A DNA stretch of 64,000 nucleotides from an uncultured Bacteroidales bacterium (GCA_902800525.1 CADCEV010000011.1:1-64000), one strand, 5' to 3'. Counted from the stretch's first letter, positions 7,991-17,033 are shown. Made by a program: numbers and translations. Notes: a model not told the origin generated them from the sequence alone.

Positions 7991-9312
7991 TTGCCGATAC
8001 AGAACTTGCTGAAGATGTTAGAAAGGACTTCGGTGTTGGTGATCTGTCCGGTTACTTCACCAAGGGCAGAGAGACAATCTTGCAAGTCCATGGAAAGGAG
8101 TTCGCCGGATAATCCGTCCACGAGTCCTTGCTGCACACGGATGATAGCATCATGCGCGCGGGCGATTGCCTCATAATGACGCGCATTGGAGATCATGACA
8201 GCAGCAGTAGTCATAGATTCTTTCGCTACGCGGACGAGTTCTGAACGCAAAGGTTCGATATCGTTATTTTTGGCAGAAATACATATACCATCCGTCAATT
8301 TAGTCCGCTCTTCCCGAGTTAGCAGGTCTGATTTGTTATATGCTTTTATTAGCGTTTTAGCAGTCGTGATATCCAGGATTGGTTCTATTTGACCCGGCTC
8401 CAATAAGGAAATGACGATTTGTGCATTCTTTACCGCCTGTTTACTACGTTCGACACCCATTTGCTCGATGAGGTCGTTTGTTTCACGTATTCCGGCGGTG
8501 TCGATAAGACGGAAAAGGATGCCATCGATGATGAGTGTATCTTCTATCGTGTCGCGCGTGGTACCTTTAATATCGCTGACGATGGCGCGTTGTTCGCCAA
8601 GAAGGGCGTTAAGAAGGGTTGATTTGCCGGCGTTCGGAGCTCCGACGATAGCGACAGGAATGCCATGACGGATCGCATTGCCAGTGCGGAAAGAAGTGAG
8701 GAGCGCAGACAGTTTGTGCTCTATCTCGGCGGCAAGGGATGTCAGTTCAGAACGATCGGCAAATTCCAATTCCTCATGGTCAGCGAAGTCAAGTTCGAGT
8801 TCGATGAGGGAAGTGAAATGCAGCAAGCGTTCGCGCAAGGAAGCAAGTTCGTTGGAGACGGAGCCTCTTAACTGACTGAGCGCCAGATCTTTCTCGGCTT
8901 TGGATTGCGCGGCTATGAGATCCGCGACGGCTTCCGCTTGCGTGAGATCCATTTTGCCGGACATGAAAGCTCGGCGCGTGAACTCACCGGGCTCAGCCGA
9001 TTTAGCCCCGGCATCAATGAGCCAACGAAGGAGTTCCTGCTGGATAAACAGGCTGCCGTGGCACGCTATTTCCACGGTGTCTTCGCCGGTAAAAGAATGC
9101 GGCGCACGGAAGACGGAGCAAAGAACCTCATCGAGCACTTCGCCGTTACGCTGAATACGTCCGAAATGGACGGTATTGGGTTTGGCATCGGTCAAAGGCA
9201 GCCGCCCTTTGAGGAGGCTGCTGACGATAGAAATGGCATCGGGACCGGAAACACGAATGACCGCAATTCCTCCTGTCCCATAGGGGGTCGATATAGCACA
9301 AATAGTTGACAT
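7987..9312 (-). CDS. mnmE: tRNA modification GTPase MnmE
   Basis: A 441-residue protein that, with MnmG, modifies the wobble uridine of certain tRNAs. It shows an N-terminal folate-binding domain (1-118), a helical domain and an inserted G domain with GAPNAGKS (224-231), TTRDT (251-255), DTAG (271-274) and NKSD (326-329). It ends in the conserved CIGK. I use the ATG at 9312 (MSTICAIS); a longer frame to 9522 would cross the promoter. Confidence 0.97.
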   Translation of the reverse strand: MSTICAISTPYGTGGIAVIRVSGPDAISIVSSLLKGRLPLTDAKPNTVHFGRIQRNGEVLDEVLCSVFRAPHSFTGEDTVEIACHGSLFIQQELLRWLIDAGAKSAEPGEFTRRAFMSGKMDLTQAEAVADLIAAQSKAEKDLALSQLRGSVSNELASLRERLLHFTSLIELELDFADHEELEFADRSELTSLAAEIEHKLSALLTSFRTGNAIRHGIPVAIVGAPNAGKSTLLNALLGEQRAIVSDIKGTTRDTIEDTLIIDGILFRLIDTAGIRETNDLIEQMGVERSKQAVKNAQIVISLLEPGQIEPILDITTAKTLIKAYNKSDLLTREERTKLTDGICISAKNNDIEPLRSELVRVAKESMTTAAVMISNARHYEAIARAHDAIIRVQQGLVDGLSGELLSMDLQDCLSALGEVTGQITNTEVLSNIFSKFCIGK

Positions 9313-9327
9313 TTCCCAAATTTTGTG

Positions 9328-9359
9328 CAAAATTAGTGAAAATTTTCTATTTATGCAAA
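9328..9359 (-). promoter_or_regulatory. mnmE promoter
   Basis: Minus strand: TAATTTTG (9328-9335) and ATTTGCATAA about 20 bases upstream (to 9359). Confidence 0.8.
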
Positions 9360-9385
9360 TAAAAACGATTAAATTTTCATAAAAT

Positions 9386-9417
9386 GTTGCACATATAAAA
9401 AATTTTTTGTATCTTTG
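9386..9417 (+). promoter_or_regulatory. Promoter of the 80-residue protein gene
   Basis: GTTGCACATAT (from 9386) and TATCTTTG (9410-9417), 20 bases apart. Divergent from mnmE but not overlapping. Confidence 0.8.
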
Positions 9418-9468
9418 CAGCAAATTTTGAAAATTAACATTTATAAACGAATAAAAAACACAATTATT

Positions 9469-9711
9469 ATGGTTCGTACAACATTTAACCGTCTTCGCGC
9501 AGTAAAGGACAGCCTTCCTCATGGAAGCATGGATGCAATTGCTGCAGAGTTAAACATCACAGGTGATGAAGTAAGAGCATACTTCAATGGAGAAGGCAAC
9601 GCCGATTATCACATCGAGCCGGGTCCTGACGGCGGAATCGTAGTATTCAGCAACACCCGCATTTTGGAGATTGCCCTGCGCAAAGCATGGGAAGTTCAGA
9701 ACGCTTTGTAA
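9469..9711 (+). CDS. Small conserved Bacteroidales protein with HTH-like segment
   Basis: An 80-residue protein. Residues 19-38 (SMDAIAAELNITGDEVRAYF) look like a helix-turn-helix, and the HIEPGPDGGIVVF block recurs in similar small Bacteroidales proteins as I remember them. No function is known to me; a DNA- or RNA-binding role is a guess. The start is the ATG 52 bases after the -7 element. It has its own strong promoter, which suggests high expression. Confidence 0.8.
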   Translation: MVRTTFNRLRAVKDSLPHGSMDAIAAELNITGDEVRAYFNGEGNADYHIEPGPDGGIVVFSNTRILEIALRKAWEVQNAL

Positions 9712-9741
9712 TGAAAGCTCAACGAAAGGAGTGACGGAAAA

Positions 9742-10659
9742 GTGAGAACAATCCATCTATCCGACATTCGCAAAAGTGTAATCACTCTGGTGCTATGCAC
9801 CGGAGTATTACCTTTTATAAATAACGCGAGCGCGCACGCGAGAGGAGAAACGAATATCGAGAGTGCCGTCGTGCCGGAAGTGGCGGAAAAGAAGTCCACT
9901 GCGGAATGGCTGTGGGAAGATTACATGCGACCCGTCGGTCTGACGTATAACGCGGAAGCCAAGATCCAAACGACGTATTTATGGCGCGGGCAATTCAGCG
10001 GTGGTCCGAATATCCAAGCCTCTGCCAATGTGGGTTACGGAGGCGCATACATCGACATGTGGTGGAACGTGGGCACGTATGATTGGAGATTCGAGTCCTT
10101 TCAGCCAGAGGTGGATTTATCCATCGGATTTAAGCGTTATGGATTGAATGTCTATTTGTTATACGTGCATCATTTTGATTGTCCGTTCTTTGATTTCAAC
10201 AACGGATTTGGCGGCGGTAACCGTTTGGAGGTCAACGCCAAATGGACACTGAGCAACAAGATCCCTCTGACGATTCACTGGGGCACCCGCGTCTCTGCCG
10301 CCGATGGCTATTTCAAGGACACGACCGACAACTCGTTGACTCGTGCTTACTCCAGTTATTTGGAGATTAGTTATGTACAGAACTTCAAGTACGGCATCAG
10401 TCTCACAGGCGCGATAGGTATCACCCCGTGGAAGAGTACATACACCTCGTATGTCCATGACGCCGGCGTAGTGAATATCGATCTCAAGTTGCGAAAAGAT
10501 TGGAGTTTGAGCGATCGTTGCGGAATGATGCTGCAAGGTCAAGTGTGTGTGAACCCCACCTTGCTTGCAGCCGACCCCAGTAGCATCAAATGGGATCCAC
10601 AAGCCCCTGCCGGACAGACAGTGAACGCCAATGTGACATTAGGAGTTTACTTGAAATAG
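9742..10659 (+). CDS. TorF-like outer-membrane beta-barrel protein 1
   Basis: A 305-residue exported protein with a signal peptide (about 1-31, ending NNASA) and then alternating beta strands with aromatic residues, the pattern of a beta-barrel. YLWRGQFSGGPNIQ, RAYSSYLEISY and ITPWKS are shared with the next gene, so the two are tandem paralogues. The start is a GTG; no ATG fits. Barrels of this group are annotated as putative porins, and the substrate is unknown. The gap to the paralogue is filled with a heptamer repeat. Confidence 0.78.
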   Translation: MRTIHLSDIRKSVITLVLCTGVLPFINNASAHARGETNIESAVVPEVAEKKSTAEWLWEDYMRPVGLTYNAEAKIQTTYLWRGQFSGGPNIQASANVGYGGAYIDMWWNVGTYDWRFESFQPEVDLSIGFKRYGLNVYLLYVHHFDCPFFDFNNGFGGGNRLEVNAKWTLSNKIPLTIHWGTRVSAADGYFKDTTDNSLTRAYSSYLEISYVQNFKYGISLTGAIGITPWKSTYTSYVHDAGVVNIDLKLRKDWSLSDRCGMMLQGQVCVNPTLLAADPSSIKWDPQAPAGQTVNANVTLGVYLK

Positions 10660-10693
10660 AATTAAAAATTATAAATTAAAAATTATAAATTAT
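10658..10693. repeat. Heptanucleotide repeat (AAAATTA/TAAATTA) between the barrel genes
   Basis: Five alternating seven-base units fill the spacer up to two bases before the next ATG. Confidence 0.85.
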
Positions 10694-10695
10694 TA

Positions 10696-11565
10696 ATGAA
10701 AAAGGTATTAGTATTAGCCGCCGCAATGATGGCGGTAGTTATGTCTGCAAAAGCAGAAGTTGAGTTCGCTTACGATGCTGGTTTTGAGGCAGTAAGCGCT
10801 TATATTTGGCGTGGCCAATACAACGGCGGTTTGAGTTTACAGCCGGATTTGGAAGTCGGTTATGACGGCGAACACAGCTCGTTAAGATTTGGTGTATGGG
10901 GCAACATCGGTGCATCCGATTGGGGTTTCCGCAAGGGTTTGCCTAAGTATTTCGACGCTGATGGAGCGGAAATTAACCCGAACACTTATTTCGTACCGGA
11001 GTTGGATGTAGTTCTGTCTTTCCGCACGTATGGTTTAACGATAGGTGCCTATCACTATTATTACTGCGACGGTTCGAACTTCTTCTCGTGGCAGAGTGTA
11101 AATGATTTGGACGCGAACGGCAACACCAGTACTACGGAGATCTGGGCAGGTTATAACTTCGGCGAGTTGACGAAAGCCGGCCTGTATTTCAACTGGTACA
11201 CGACCATCGCGGGTCAGGACTTGAACTACGACGCAGACGGCAACCCCAAACGCGCCTACAGTTCGTATTTTGAGTTCGGTTACGACTACTCCTTTGAGGA
11301 TGCGGGTGTCACTCTGGGCGCAGTAGTAGGTATGTCTCCGTGGAAAAACCCGGTATATGGCAACGACAAGTTCGCGGTAACGAACATCAGTCTGAAGATC
11401 AACAAGGAATGGGAATTTGATCACGTTACATTAGACCTCTTTGCCCAAGGATCAATTAATCCAGACGGCATCAATAAAAATAATGTATTCGTCAAAGCTT
11501 CCGGAGACGAGAAGATTGCTTGCCAGAAGTTGAACGGCGTGATCGGTCTCGGATTCTGGTTCTAA
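10696..11565 (+). CDS. TorF-like outer-membrane beta-barrel protein 2
   Basis: A 289-residue paralogue of the preceding gene. Signal peptide 1-20 (ending MSAKA), then YIWRGQYNGGLSLQPDLEVGY, RAYSSYFEFGY and MSPWKN, and a terminal aromatic residue (GLGFWF), as in barrels inserted by the BAM machinery. The substrate is unknown. It is followed by a palindromic element and then apbE, so the barrel pair may share a transcript with the flavinylation enzyme. Confidence 0.8.
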   Translation: MKKVLVLAAAMMAVVMSAKAEVEFAYDAGFEAVSAYIWRGQYNGGLSLQPDLEVGYDGEHSSLRFGVWGNIGASDWGFRKGLPKYFDADGAEINPNTYFVPELDVVLSFRTYGLTIGAYHYYYCDGSNFFSWQSVNDLDANGNTSTTEIWAGYNFGELTKAGLYFNWYTTIAGQDLNYDADGNPKRAYSSYFEFGYDYSFEDAGVTLGAVVGMSPWKNPVYGNDKFAVTNISLKINKEWEFDHVTLDLFAQGSINPDGINKNNVFVKASGDEKIACQKLNGVIGLGFWF

Positions 11566-11570
11566 AAAGC

Positions 11571-11605
11571 CCAGAACCCCACCCGACCTCCCCACAAGGG
11601 GAGGA
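11571..11605. repeat. G/C-rich palindromic element (intergenic)
   Basis: AACCCCACCCGA lead, then CCTCCCC (11587-11593), ACAA loop, GGGGAGG (11598-11604). Same layout as the in-gene elements. The A-rich flank, rather than T, makes it a poor plus-strand terminator. Confidence 0.7.
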
Positions 11606-11642
11606 GAAAAAAGCAAGAAAGTAGAGAATTTAGGATTGGAAT

Positions 11643-12665
11643 ATGGACAGACGAAAAGCACGGATAGCAAGTGCGTTAGTTGGAGTGATTGCAGCGGTGG
11701 CGTTTCTCTTTTTTTACGAGGAGGGACATACGCAGCAGATGTACCACAACGAAGGCAAGGTCTTCGGGACGTACTATAACATCCGCTATATAGCATCACA
11801 GGATTTGGAAGGCGAGATCAAGTCCGCCTTTCAGGCGTTTGACAATAGTCTGAGCATGTTCAATCCACACTCTATTCTCTCCGCTGTCAACGACAACCGC
11901 GACACGACGACCAACGAGGCTTTTGAGACCATGTGGGCAGAAGCGGAAAAAGTGTACGCTATTTCGGAAGGAGCTTTCGACATCACCGTAGCGCCTTTGG
12001 TACAAGCTTTCGGTTTTGGCAGGAAGAGCCAGCAGCTTGCCGCTATCAACCCTCAAAAGATAGACAGCATTCGTCAGTTTGTGGGCTTCGAGAAAGTACA
12101 ACTCGTTGATCACAAGGTCATTAAGTCCGATCCGCGGGTGAAGATAGATGGTGGCGCAGTGGCGAAAGGTCAAGCCTGCGACTTGATTGCATCTGTTCTC
12201 AGCGAACATGGTGTGGAGAACTATCTGGTGGATATCGGCGGCGAAGTGGTGACTCATGGAGAGCGCGAGCCGGGTGAGCCCTGGCGCATAGGCATTACCA
12301 AGCCGAACATGAATAACGAAGGCGCACAAGAGGATTTGCAGCAGGTGTTGGCGATTCATAATATCGCGATGGCGACCAGCGGCAATTATCGCAATTATTA
12401 CTACGACGGCGACCAGCGTCGCAGCCACACTATTGATCCTCGTACGGGCTGGCCCGTACAGCATAGTTTGCTGAGTGCGACGGTAGTGAGCAGCAGTTGT
12501 ATGCGTGCGGATGCATTGGCGACAGCCTGCATGGTAGTAGGAGCCGAGAAGGCATTGGAGATGATTGAACGCGCCGGAGACGCGGCATGCTACCTGATTG
12601 TAGCAGAAAATGACAGTTTGATCGCTATACAATCGCCAAAGTGGGCAGAAATGATTGCAAAATAA
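11643..12665 (+). CDS. apbE: FAD:protein FMN transferase (ApbE family)
   Basis: A 340-residue protein with an N-terminal membrane segment (about 8-26) and the ApbE domain: FGTYYNIRY, KIDGGAVAKGQACDLI, YLVDIGGEVVTHG and SHTIDPRTGWPV. Family members attach FMN covalently to Thr/Ser of exported flavoproteins such as Rnf and Nqr subunits; those targets are not in this window. It is preceded by the two barrel genes and followed by the bamD promoter. Confidence 0.93.
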   Translation: MDRRKARIASALVGVIAAVAFLFFYEEGHTQQMYHNEGKVFGTYYNIRYIASQDLEGEIKSAFQAFDNSLSMFNPHSILSAVNDNRDTTTNEAFETMWAEAEKVYAISEGAFDITVAPLVQAFGFGRKSQQLAAINPQKIDSIRQFVGFEKVQLVDHKVIKSDPRVKIDGGAVAKGQACDLIASVLSEHGVENYLVDIGGEVVTHGEREPGEPWRIGITKPNMNNEGAQEDLQQVLAIHNIAMATSGNYRNYYYDGDQRRSHTIDPRTGWPVQHSLLSATVVSSSCMRADALATACMVVGAEKALEMIERAGDAACYLIVAENDSLIAIQSPKWAEMIAK

Positions 12666-12673
12666 AAAAAATA

Positions 12674-12705
12674 TTTGCATATTTCAAAAAAAAGCAGTAA
12701 CTTTG
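12674..12705 (+). promoter_or_regulatory. bamD operon promoter
   Basis: TTTGCATATTTC (from 12674) and TAACTTTG (12698-12705), 20 bases apart, starting the bamD-rpoZ-coaBC transcript. Confidence 0.85.
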
Positions 12706-12745
12706 CAGGCTAAATCGCGCGAATGCAAGCATAGAGAAAGAAAAA

Positions 12746-13552
12746 ATGAGCAAAAAAGGAATATACATATTGTTGATGATGACGGTATTTCTCACAGGCT
12801 GTGGGGAGTACCAGAAGTTGTTGAAATCGCGTGATCCGGAGGAGAAATATCAGGCGGCATTGCGGTATTTCAATGACAAACAGTATGTTAAGTCTCAGAC
12901 CTTGTTAGACGATGTGAGCTCTTATTACAAGGGCACCGAGCGCTCGGAGGATATTTTGGCTTATTTGGCTCGCAGCTATATGGGTCAGAAATCCTATGAG
13001 TCAGCGACTGATTATTATCAGGCATACGTGCGCAATTATCCGAAAGGCAAATATGCTGCGGAGGCTTATTTCCAGGTAGGTCACTGCCGCTATTTGGATG
13101 CACCGGACGCCCGTTTGGACCAAGAGATAACCGTCAAAGCGATAGAGGCATTCACGCAGTTTGTGGAGTTATATCCCGAAAGTCCGTACGCAGAACAGGC
13201 CTACAGAGAGATGAGCGAATTGTATGACAAATTGGCTTATAAAGAGCTCAAAAGCGCAGAGTTGTACTACAATTTAGGCACTTATTTGGGCAACAACTAC
13301 GAGAGTTGCGAGATCGTCTCCAAGAACGCGCTCAAGAACTATCCGAGCAACAAATATCAGGAGGATTTCAGTTGGTATATCTTGCAGGCGAAGTACCAGC
13401 AGATGATCAACTCGTTCGAAGAAAAGAAACTGGAGCGCGCCCGCGACGCGCAAGACGAATACTACAATTTCATCACCGAATATCCGAACTCGAAGCATCG
13501 CAAAGAGGCGGACAAGATGATGGTACAAATACGAAAAATAACAAAAGATTGA
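12746..13552 (+). CDS. bamD: Outer-membrane assembly lipoprotein BamD
   Basis: A 268-residue lipoprotein with lipobox LTGC (about 16-19) followed by TPR-like helices through the length of the protein (for example AALRYFNDKQYVKSQTLL and AIEAFTQFVELYPESPYA). BamD belongs to the BAM complex that folds barrels into the outer membrane. Next to rpoZ and coaBC it follows the order typical of Bacteroidales, which supports the call. Confidence 0.94.
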   Translation: MSKKGIYILLMMTVFLTGCGEYQKLLKSRDPEEKYQAALRYFNDKQYVKSQTLLDDVSSYYKGTERSEDILAYLARSYMGQKSYESATDYYQAYVRNYPKGKYAAEAYFQVGHCRYLDAPDARLDQEITVKAIEAFTQFVELYPESPYAEQAYREMSELYDKLAYKELKSAELYYNLGTYLGNNYESCEIVSKNALKNYPSNKYQEDFSWYILQAKYQQMINSFEEKKLERARDAQDEYYNFITEYPNSKHRKEADKMMVQIRKITKD

Positions 13553-13555
13553 GAT

Positions 13556-13888
13556 ATGGATTACAAAAATTCAAAGGCACCGAAGAATACGGTGACACGT
13601 GACATCAACCAATTGACAGAGCCGGTAGGCAACGTCTATGAGACGGTAGCTATCATTGCTAAACGCGCAAACCAGATCAGTATGGGAATCAAACGCGAGT
13701 TAGACGCCAAGTTGCAGGATTTCTCTATTCCTCAGGACAACTTGGAGGAGACATTTGAGAACCGCGAGCAGATTGAGATCAGCCGTCAGTACGAGCGTCT
13801 GCCGAAACCGACCTTGATGGCAACTCAGGAGTTCGTAGATGGCGATTTGGTTTACCGCACAGGTAACCGCGACGAGGCGTTGAAATAA
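13556..13888 (+). CDS. rpoZ: RNA polymerase omega subunit (Rpb6-like, Bacteroidota type)
   Basis: A 110-residue protein starting three bases after the bamD stop. The NVYETVAIIAKRANQIS block corresponds to the omega/Rpb6 core, and the C-terminal half matches the longer Bacteroidota omega form as I know it. Omega helps assemble the polymerase core. Co-transcribed with bamD and coaBC. Confidence 0.88.
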   Translation: MDYKNSKAPKNTVTRDINQLTEPVGNVYETVAIIAKRANQISMGIKRELDAKLQDFSIPQDNLEETFENREQIEISRQYERLPKPTLMATQEFVDGDLVYRTGNRDEALK

Positions 13889-13899
13889 GTCGCTGCGCG

Positions 13900-13933
13900 A
13901 CGTTAAAGCGTTAAAACGTTAAAGCGTTAAAAT
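13900..13933. repeat. Octanucleotide repeat (GTTAAAGC/GTTAAAAC)
   Basis: Four units of period 8 between rpoZ and coaBC. The last unit runs into the coaBC start codon. Confidence 0.88.
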
Positions 13934-15137
13934 GTTAGAAGGCAAACGAATCATCGTAGGCATCAGCGGCGGCATAGCAGCCTACAAAATCCCGGAGCTC
14001 ATCCGATTATTGGTCAAAGCCGGCGCGGAAGTACGGGTTGCAACGACGAAGAACGCGTTGCAGTTCGTAACAGAATTAACTCTGCAAACCCTCTCGGGTA
14101 GCAGAGTTTATTCGGATGTGTTTGCCGCCATCAACGAACATTCGACCGAGCATATATCGCTGCCTGATTGGTGCGACGCGATGATCGTAGCGCCGGCGAC
14201 CGCGAATGTGTTAGGCAAGATGTCGAGCGGCATAGCGGATGATGCTTTAACGACCACCATCTGCTCCTGCGTAGCCCGCAAGCCGATGCTGATTGCGCCG
14301 GCGATGAACGACAAGATGTGGGAAAACCCCGCCGTTCAGCAAGCTATCACAACTATTCGGAGCTGGGACAATTGCTCGGTGATAGAACCGGCAGAAGGTC
14401 TATTAGCCTGCGGCACGAGCGGCAAAGGTCGTATGCCGGAACCTGAGGAGTTGGTAGAGGCATTGGAATATGTGCTGACGCCAAAGAGTATGGCCGGCAG
14501 AAAAGTGCTCATCACCGCCGGAGGCACGCAGGAGAAGATTGATCCTGTGCGGTTTATCAGCAATTACTCGACAGGTAAGATGGGTGTTGCATTAGCACAT
14601 GCCTGTGCGCGCAGAGGCGCAGAAGTAAAATTAGTCTGCGGCGCAGTGAGTGCGCCTGTTCGCAATCCGTTCGGGGCCATTGAACGCATAGACGCGCTAT
14701 CCGCGAAAGAGATGTACGCAGCGTGCATGCGCGTATGGCCGGAAACGGACACAGCAATTCTTTGCGCCGCCGTAGCGGATTTCTCACCGGCTACCGAGGC
14801 AGGAGAGAAAATCAAGAAACAAGAGGGTCAGATGTCCCTGACGTTAGCACTGACCACGACTCCGGATATCGCCAAAGCTTTGGGAGAAAACAAAAAACCG
14901 GGTCAGCAGCTAATTGGTTTCGCCCTAGAGACGACCAACGAAAAAGAAAATGCGCTCCGTAAATTGGAGCGCAAACACATGGACGCGATTGTATTGAACT
15001 CGCTGCGCGACGAAGGCGCAGGGTTCGGAACTGATACGAATCGCGTTACACTGTTCAGCACGAAAGGCAACTCTGTCGAATTGCCTCTTTCATCCAAATC
15101 GGCTATCGCCGAAACAATAGTGGACGTGCTTACTTAA
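13932..15137 (+). CDS. coaBC: Bifunctional phosphopantothenoylcysteine decarboxylase/synthetase
   Basis: A 401-residue fusion. The N-terminal CoaC flavodomain shows GGIAAYK, PAMNDKMWENPAVQ and the active-site Cys in ACGTSGKGRMPEP. The C-terminal CoaB domain begins with ITAGGTQEKIDPVRFISN and STGKMG. It converts 4'-phosphopantothenate to 4'-phosphopantetheine for coenzyme A; panB at 37 kb acts earlier in the pathway. It is the last gene of the bamD operon and ends at a large inverted repeat. Confidence 0.96.
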   Translation: MLEGKRIIVGISGGIAAYKIPELIRLLVKAGAEVRVATTKNALQFVTELTLQTLSGSRVYSDVFAAINEHSTEHISLPDWCDAMIVAPATANVLGKMSSGIADDALTTTICSCVARKPMLIAPAMNDKMWENPAVQQAITTIRSWDNCSVIEPAEGLLACGTSGKGRMPEPEELVEALEYVLTPKSMAGRKVLITAGGTQEKIDPVRFISNYSTGKMGVALAHACARRGAEVKLVCGAVSAPVRNPFGAIERIDALSAKEMYAACMRVWPETDTAILCAAVADFSPATEAGEKIKKQEGQMSLTLALTTTPDIAKALGENKKPGQQLIGFALETTNEKENALRKLERKHMDAIVLNSLRDEGAGFGTDTNRVTLFSTKGNSVELPLSSKSAIAETIVDVLT

Positions 15138-15206
15138 GGGCACTACTAAAAATTCCGCGTTTTTTAGACAAGCCCGCTTAGTTAATCAATTTTTAGAAGT
15201 GCCCTT
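15136..15206. repeat. 19-bp inverted repeat with 33-bp loop between convergent genes
   Basis: Left arm 15136-15154 and right arm 15188-15206 are complementary with one mismatch (AAGGGCACT...). The base after each arm continues as a shared ATTCCG. The right arm encodes the last residues of the minus-strand gene. It could serve as a bidirectional terminator for coaBC and the PUR-like gene, or be a remnant of an inserted element. Confidence 0.8.
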
Positions 15207-15593
15207 AAAAATTCCGAAAAGACCTTTTTTCTTAGGCTCTTCAGCGGGCTGCGCAACTTGCGCTTCAGCAGGTTGCGTTTCCTGGTTAGCAGCTTCGGGA
15301 ATCCATTCCTGGCGTTCCTCAATTGTACCTAATTGGTTTTGTACGTACGCGATAACATCCTGGAGTCCTTCCGTAAAGTGTGCAAAATCCTCTTTGTAGA
15401 GGAACACTTTATGTTTCTCAAACGACGGAGTTTCATCTCCCTCTGCATGTAAACGTTTACTTTCCGTGATACAGAGGTACAAATCCTCATTACGTGCCTT
15501 GCGAACATCTAAGTAGTAAATACGCTTTCCGGCTTTGACGGAACGGCTATAAACAATCTCCTGCTCGCGTCTTTCTTCATTCTGTTTTTCCAT
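15186..15593 (-). CDS. PUR-alpha-like nucleic-acid-binding protein (DUF3276)
   Basis: A 135-residue protein. VYSRSVKAGKRIYYLDVR, YLCITESKR and SFEKHKVFLYKEDFAHF match the PUR repeat of DUF3276 proteins, which bind single-stranded nucleic acid. The C-terminal third is low complexity (Gln, Ala, Pro, Glu) and ends with a basic KKKGLFGIFKG. Divergent from nusB through overlapping promoters. Confidence 0.9.
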   Translation of the reverse strand: MEKQNEERREQEIVYSRSVKAGKRIYYLDVRKARNEDLYLCITESKRLHAEGDETPSFEKHKVFLYKEDFAHFTEGLQDVIAYVQNQLGTIEERQEWIPEAANQETQPAEAQVAQPAEEPKKKGLFGIFKGTSKN

Positions 15594-15622
15594 CTCAATA
15601 AGTATTTTTTATAAAATCGCTG

Positions 15623-15654
15623 CAAAATTACTATTTTTTTTGCATATGTGCAAA
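15623..15654 (-). promoter_or_regulatory. Promoter of the PUR-like gene
   Basis: Minus strand: TAATTTTG (15623-15630) and TTTGCACATATGC (to 15654), 20 bases apart. Confidence 0.85.
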
Positions 15655-15670
15655 TTTTTTTGTAACTTTG
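15639..15670 (+). promoter_or_regulatory. nusB promoter
   Basis: TTTGCATATGTGC (from 15639) and TAACTTTG (15663-15670). The palindrome TTTGCATATGTGCAAA (15639-15654) supplies the -33 element to both divergent promoters. Confidence 0.85.
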
Positions 15671-15693
15671 CGCGATTTTTTTACAAACTGCAT

Positions 15694-16647
15694 ATGATAA
15701 ACAGAACAATGGTTCGAACTCGCGTGCTTCAAACGCTGTTCGCATACTACAAAAACACCGACAAAACATCTTACACCGCAGTTAAAGAATTGCGCAAGAG
15801 TTTTGCAGACACGTACGACTTGTATTTCGTGTTATTAGATTTCGTGAATGAGCTCACCTCGGAGGCTCAGCGGCAAATGGAGGATCAGGCGACGCGTGCT
15901 CGCGCGACACACTCGACCTGGAAGCCGAACAAGCGATTTGTCAATAATCGTCTTGCGCAGCAGATTTTCGACAACCGCGCGTTGCGCAACCGCATCCAGG
16001 AGCAACATCTGAGTTGGGACAGCGGCATGACTGCTGTCAAAGACACCTATAAGAAATTGGTAGAGAGCGATTTCTACAAGGAATATATGGAGGCGGACGG
16101 GTGTACATACGAAGATGACAAACGTATCTGGCGGCAGATTTTCCAATACCTGCTGACCAGCAGCAAAGCGCTGGAGGACGCGTTGGATGAGATGGAGGTA
16201 GTGTTGGACAAATCGAATTGGACAATAGATGCCGATGTGATCATCAGTTATGTGATCAAAACCATCAAACGTTTCACACCGGAGAGTACGCCGGACACGC
16301 CGCTGCTGGAGATGTTCGACAGCGAAGAGGAATGCCGTTTTGCCGAGCAGCTCTTGGAAAAGGCCATCTCAGGGCATGATCATTACGAAGAGTTGGTTAA
16401 CAACCATTTGAAAGGCTGGGATGCCGACCGTATCGCCGACATGGACCGCGTGATCTTAGAGCAGGCTCTGGCGGAGATTTTGGAGTTCGAAGAGATACCG
16501 ATGACCATTTCGCTCAACGAGTATATCGAGTTAGCCAAGGAGTATTCGGGCGACAAGAGTTATATGTTCATCAACGGTATCCTGACGGAAATTCTGCGCG
16601 AAATGCGAATCAACGGCACCTTCTTCAAGGCGTTAGCTATCAAATAA
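15694..16647 (+). CDS. nusB: Transcription antitermination factor NusB (long Bacteroidota form)
   Basis: A 317-residue protein, about twice the E. coli length, as usual for Bacteroidales. The N-terminus MINRTMVRTRVLQTLFAYY and the C-terminal NusB domain (ADMDRVILEQALAEILEFEEIP and SLNEYIELAKEYSGDKS) are characteristic. NusB binds boxA RNA with NusE in rRNA antitermination. I start at 15694, 24 bases after the -7 element. It heads a nusB-yajC-ybbR run. Confidence 0.94.
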   Translation: MINRTMVRTRVLQTLFAYYKNTDKTSYTAVKELRKSFADTYDLYFVLLDFVNELTSEAQRQMEDQATRARATHSTWKPNKRFVNNRLAQQIFDNRALRNRIQEQHLSWDSGMTAVKDTYKKLVESDFYKEYMEADGCTYEDDKRIWRQIFQYLLTSSKALEDALDEMEVVLDKSNWTIDADVIISYVIKTIKRFTPESTPDTPLLEMFDSEEECRFAEQLLEKAISGHDHYEELVNNHLKGWDADRIADMDRVILEQALAEILEFEEIPMTISLNEYIELAKEYSGDKSYMFINGILTEILREMRINGTFFKALAIK

Positions 16648-16677
16648 GCAAATTATTAATCGATTAATTTTATAAGT

Positions 16678-17016
16678 ATGTTAGATTTAGTTCTTTTGCA
16701 GGCCGAAGCAGGCACTGCACAACAAGGCAACCAGTGGTCATTCTGGATCATGATGATCCTTATTTTCGTAGTTTTCTATTTCTTCATGATTCGTCCTCAG
16801 ACCAAGAAACAGAAAGAGTTACAGGCTCAACGCGAGGCAATGAAGAAAGGCGACAAAGTAGTGACCGCCGGCGGTATCTATGGTGAGATCAAGGAAGTTC
16901 AGGAGAACACTTTCATCATCGCCATCGCTAAAGATGTAACCATCAAAGTAAGCAAAGAGAGCGTATTCGCAGACGTAGCAGACGCTCAGCAAGCTGCTAA
17001 AGACGAGAAGAAATAA
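16678..17016 (+). CDS. yajC: Sec translocase accessory subunit YajC
   Basis: A 112-residue protein with a single membrane segment (about 20-41, FWIMMILIFVVFYFFMIRPQ) followed by the cytoplasmic KKGDKVVTAGGIYGEI block. YajC associates with SecDF. It lies between nusB and ybbR, the usual Bacteroidales order. Confidence 0.96.
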   Translation: MLDLVLLQAEAGTAQQGNQWSFWIMMILIFVVFYFFMIRPQTKKQKELQAQREAMKKGDKVVTAGGIYGEIKEVQENTFIIAIAKDVTIKVSKESVFADVADAQQAAKDEKK

Positions 17017-17033
17017 TCGTTTTTCGGTATCGG

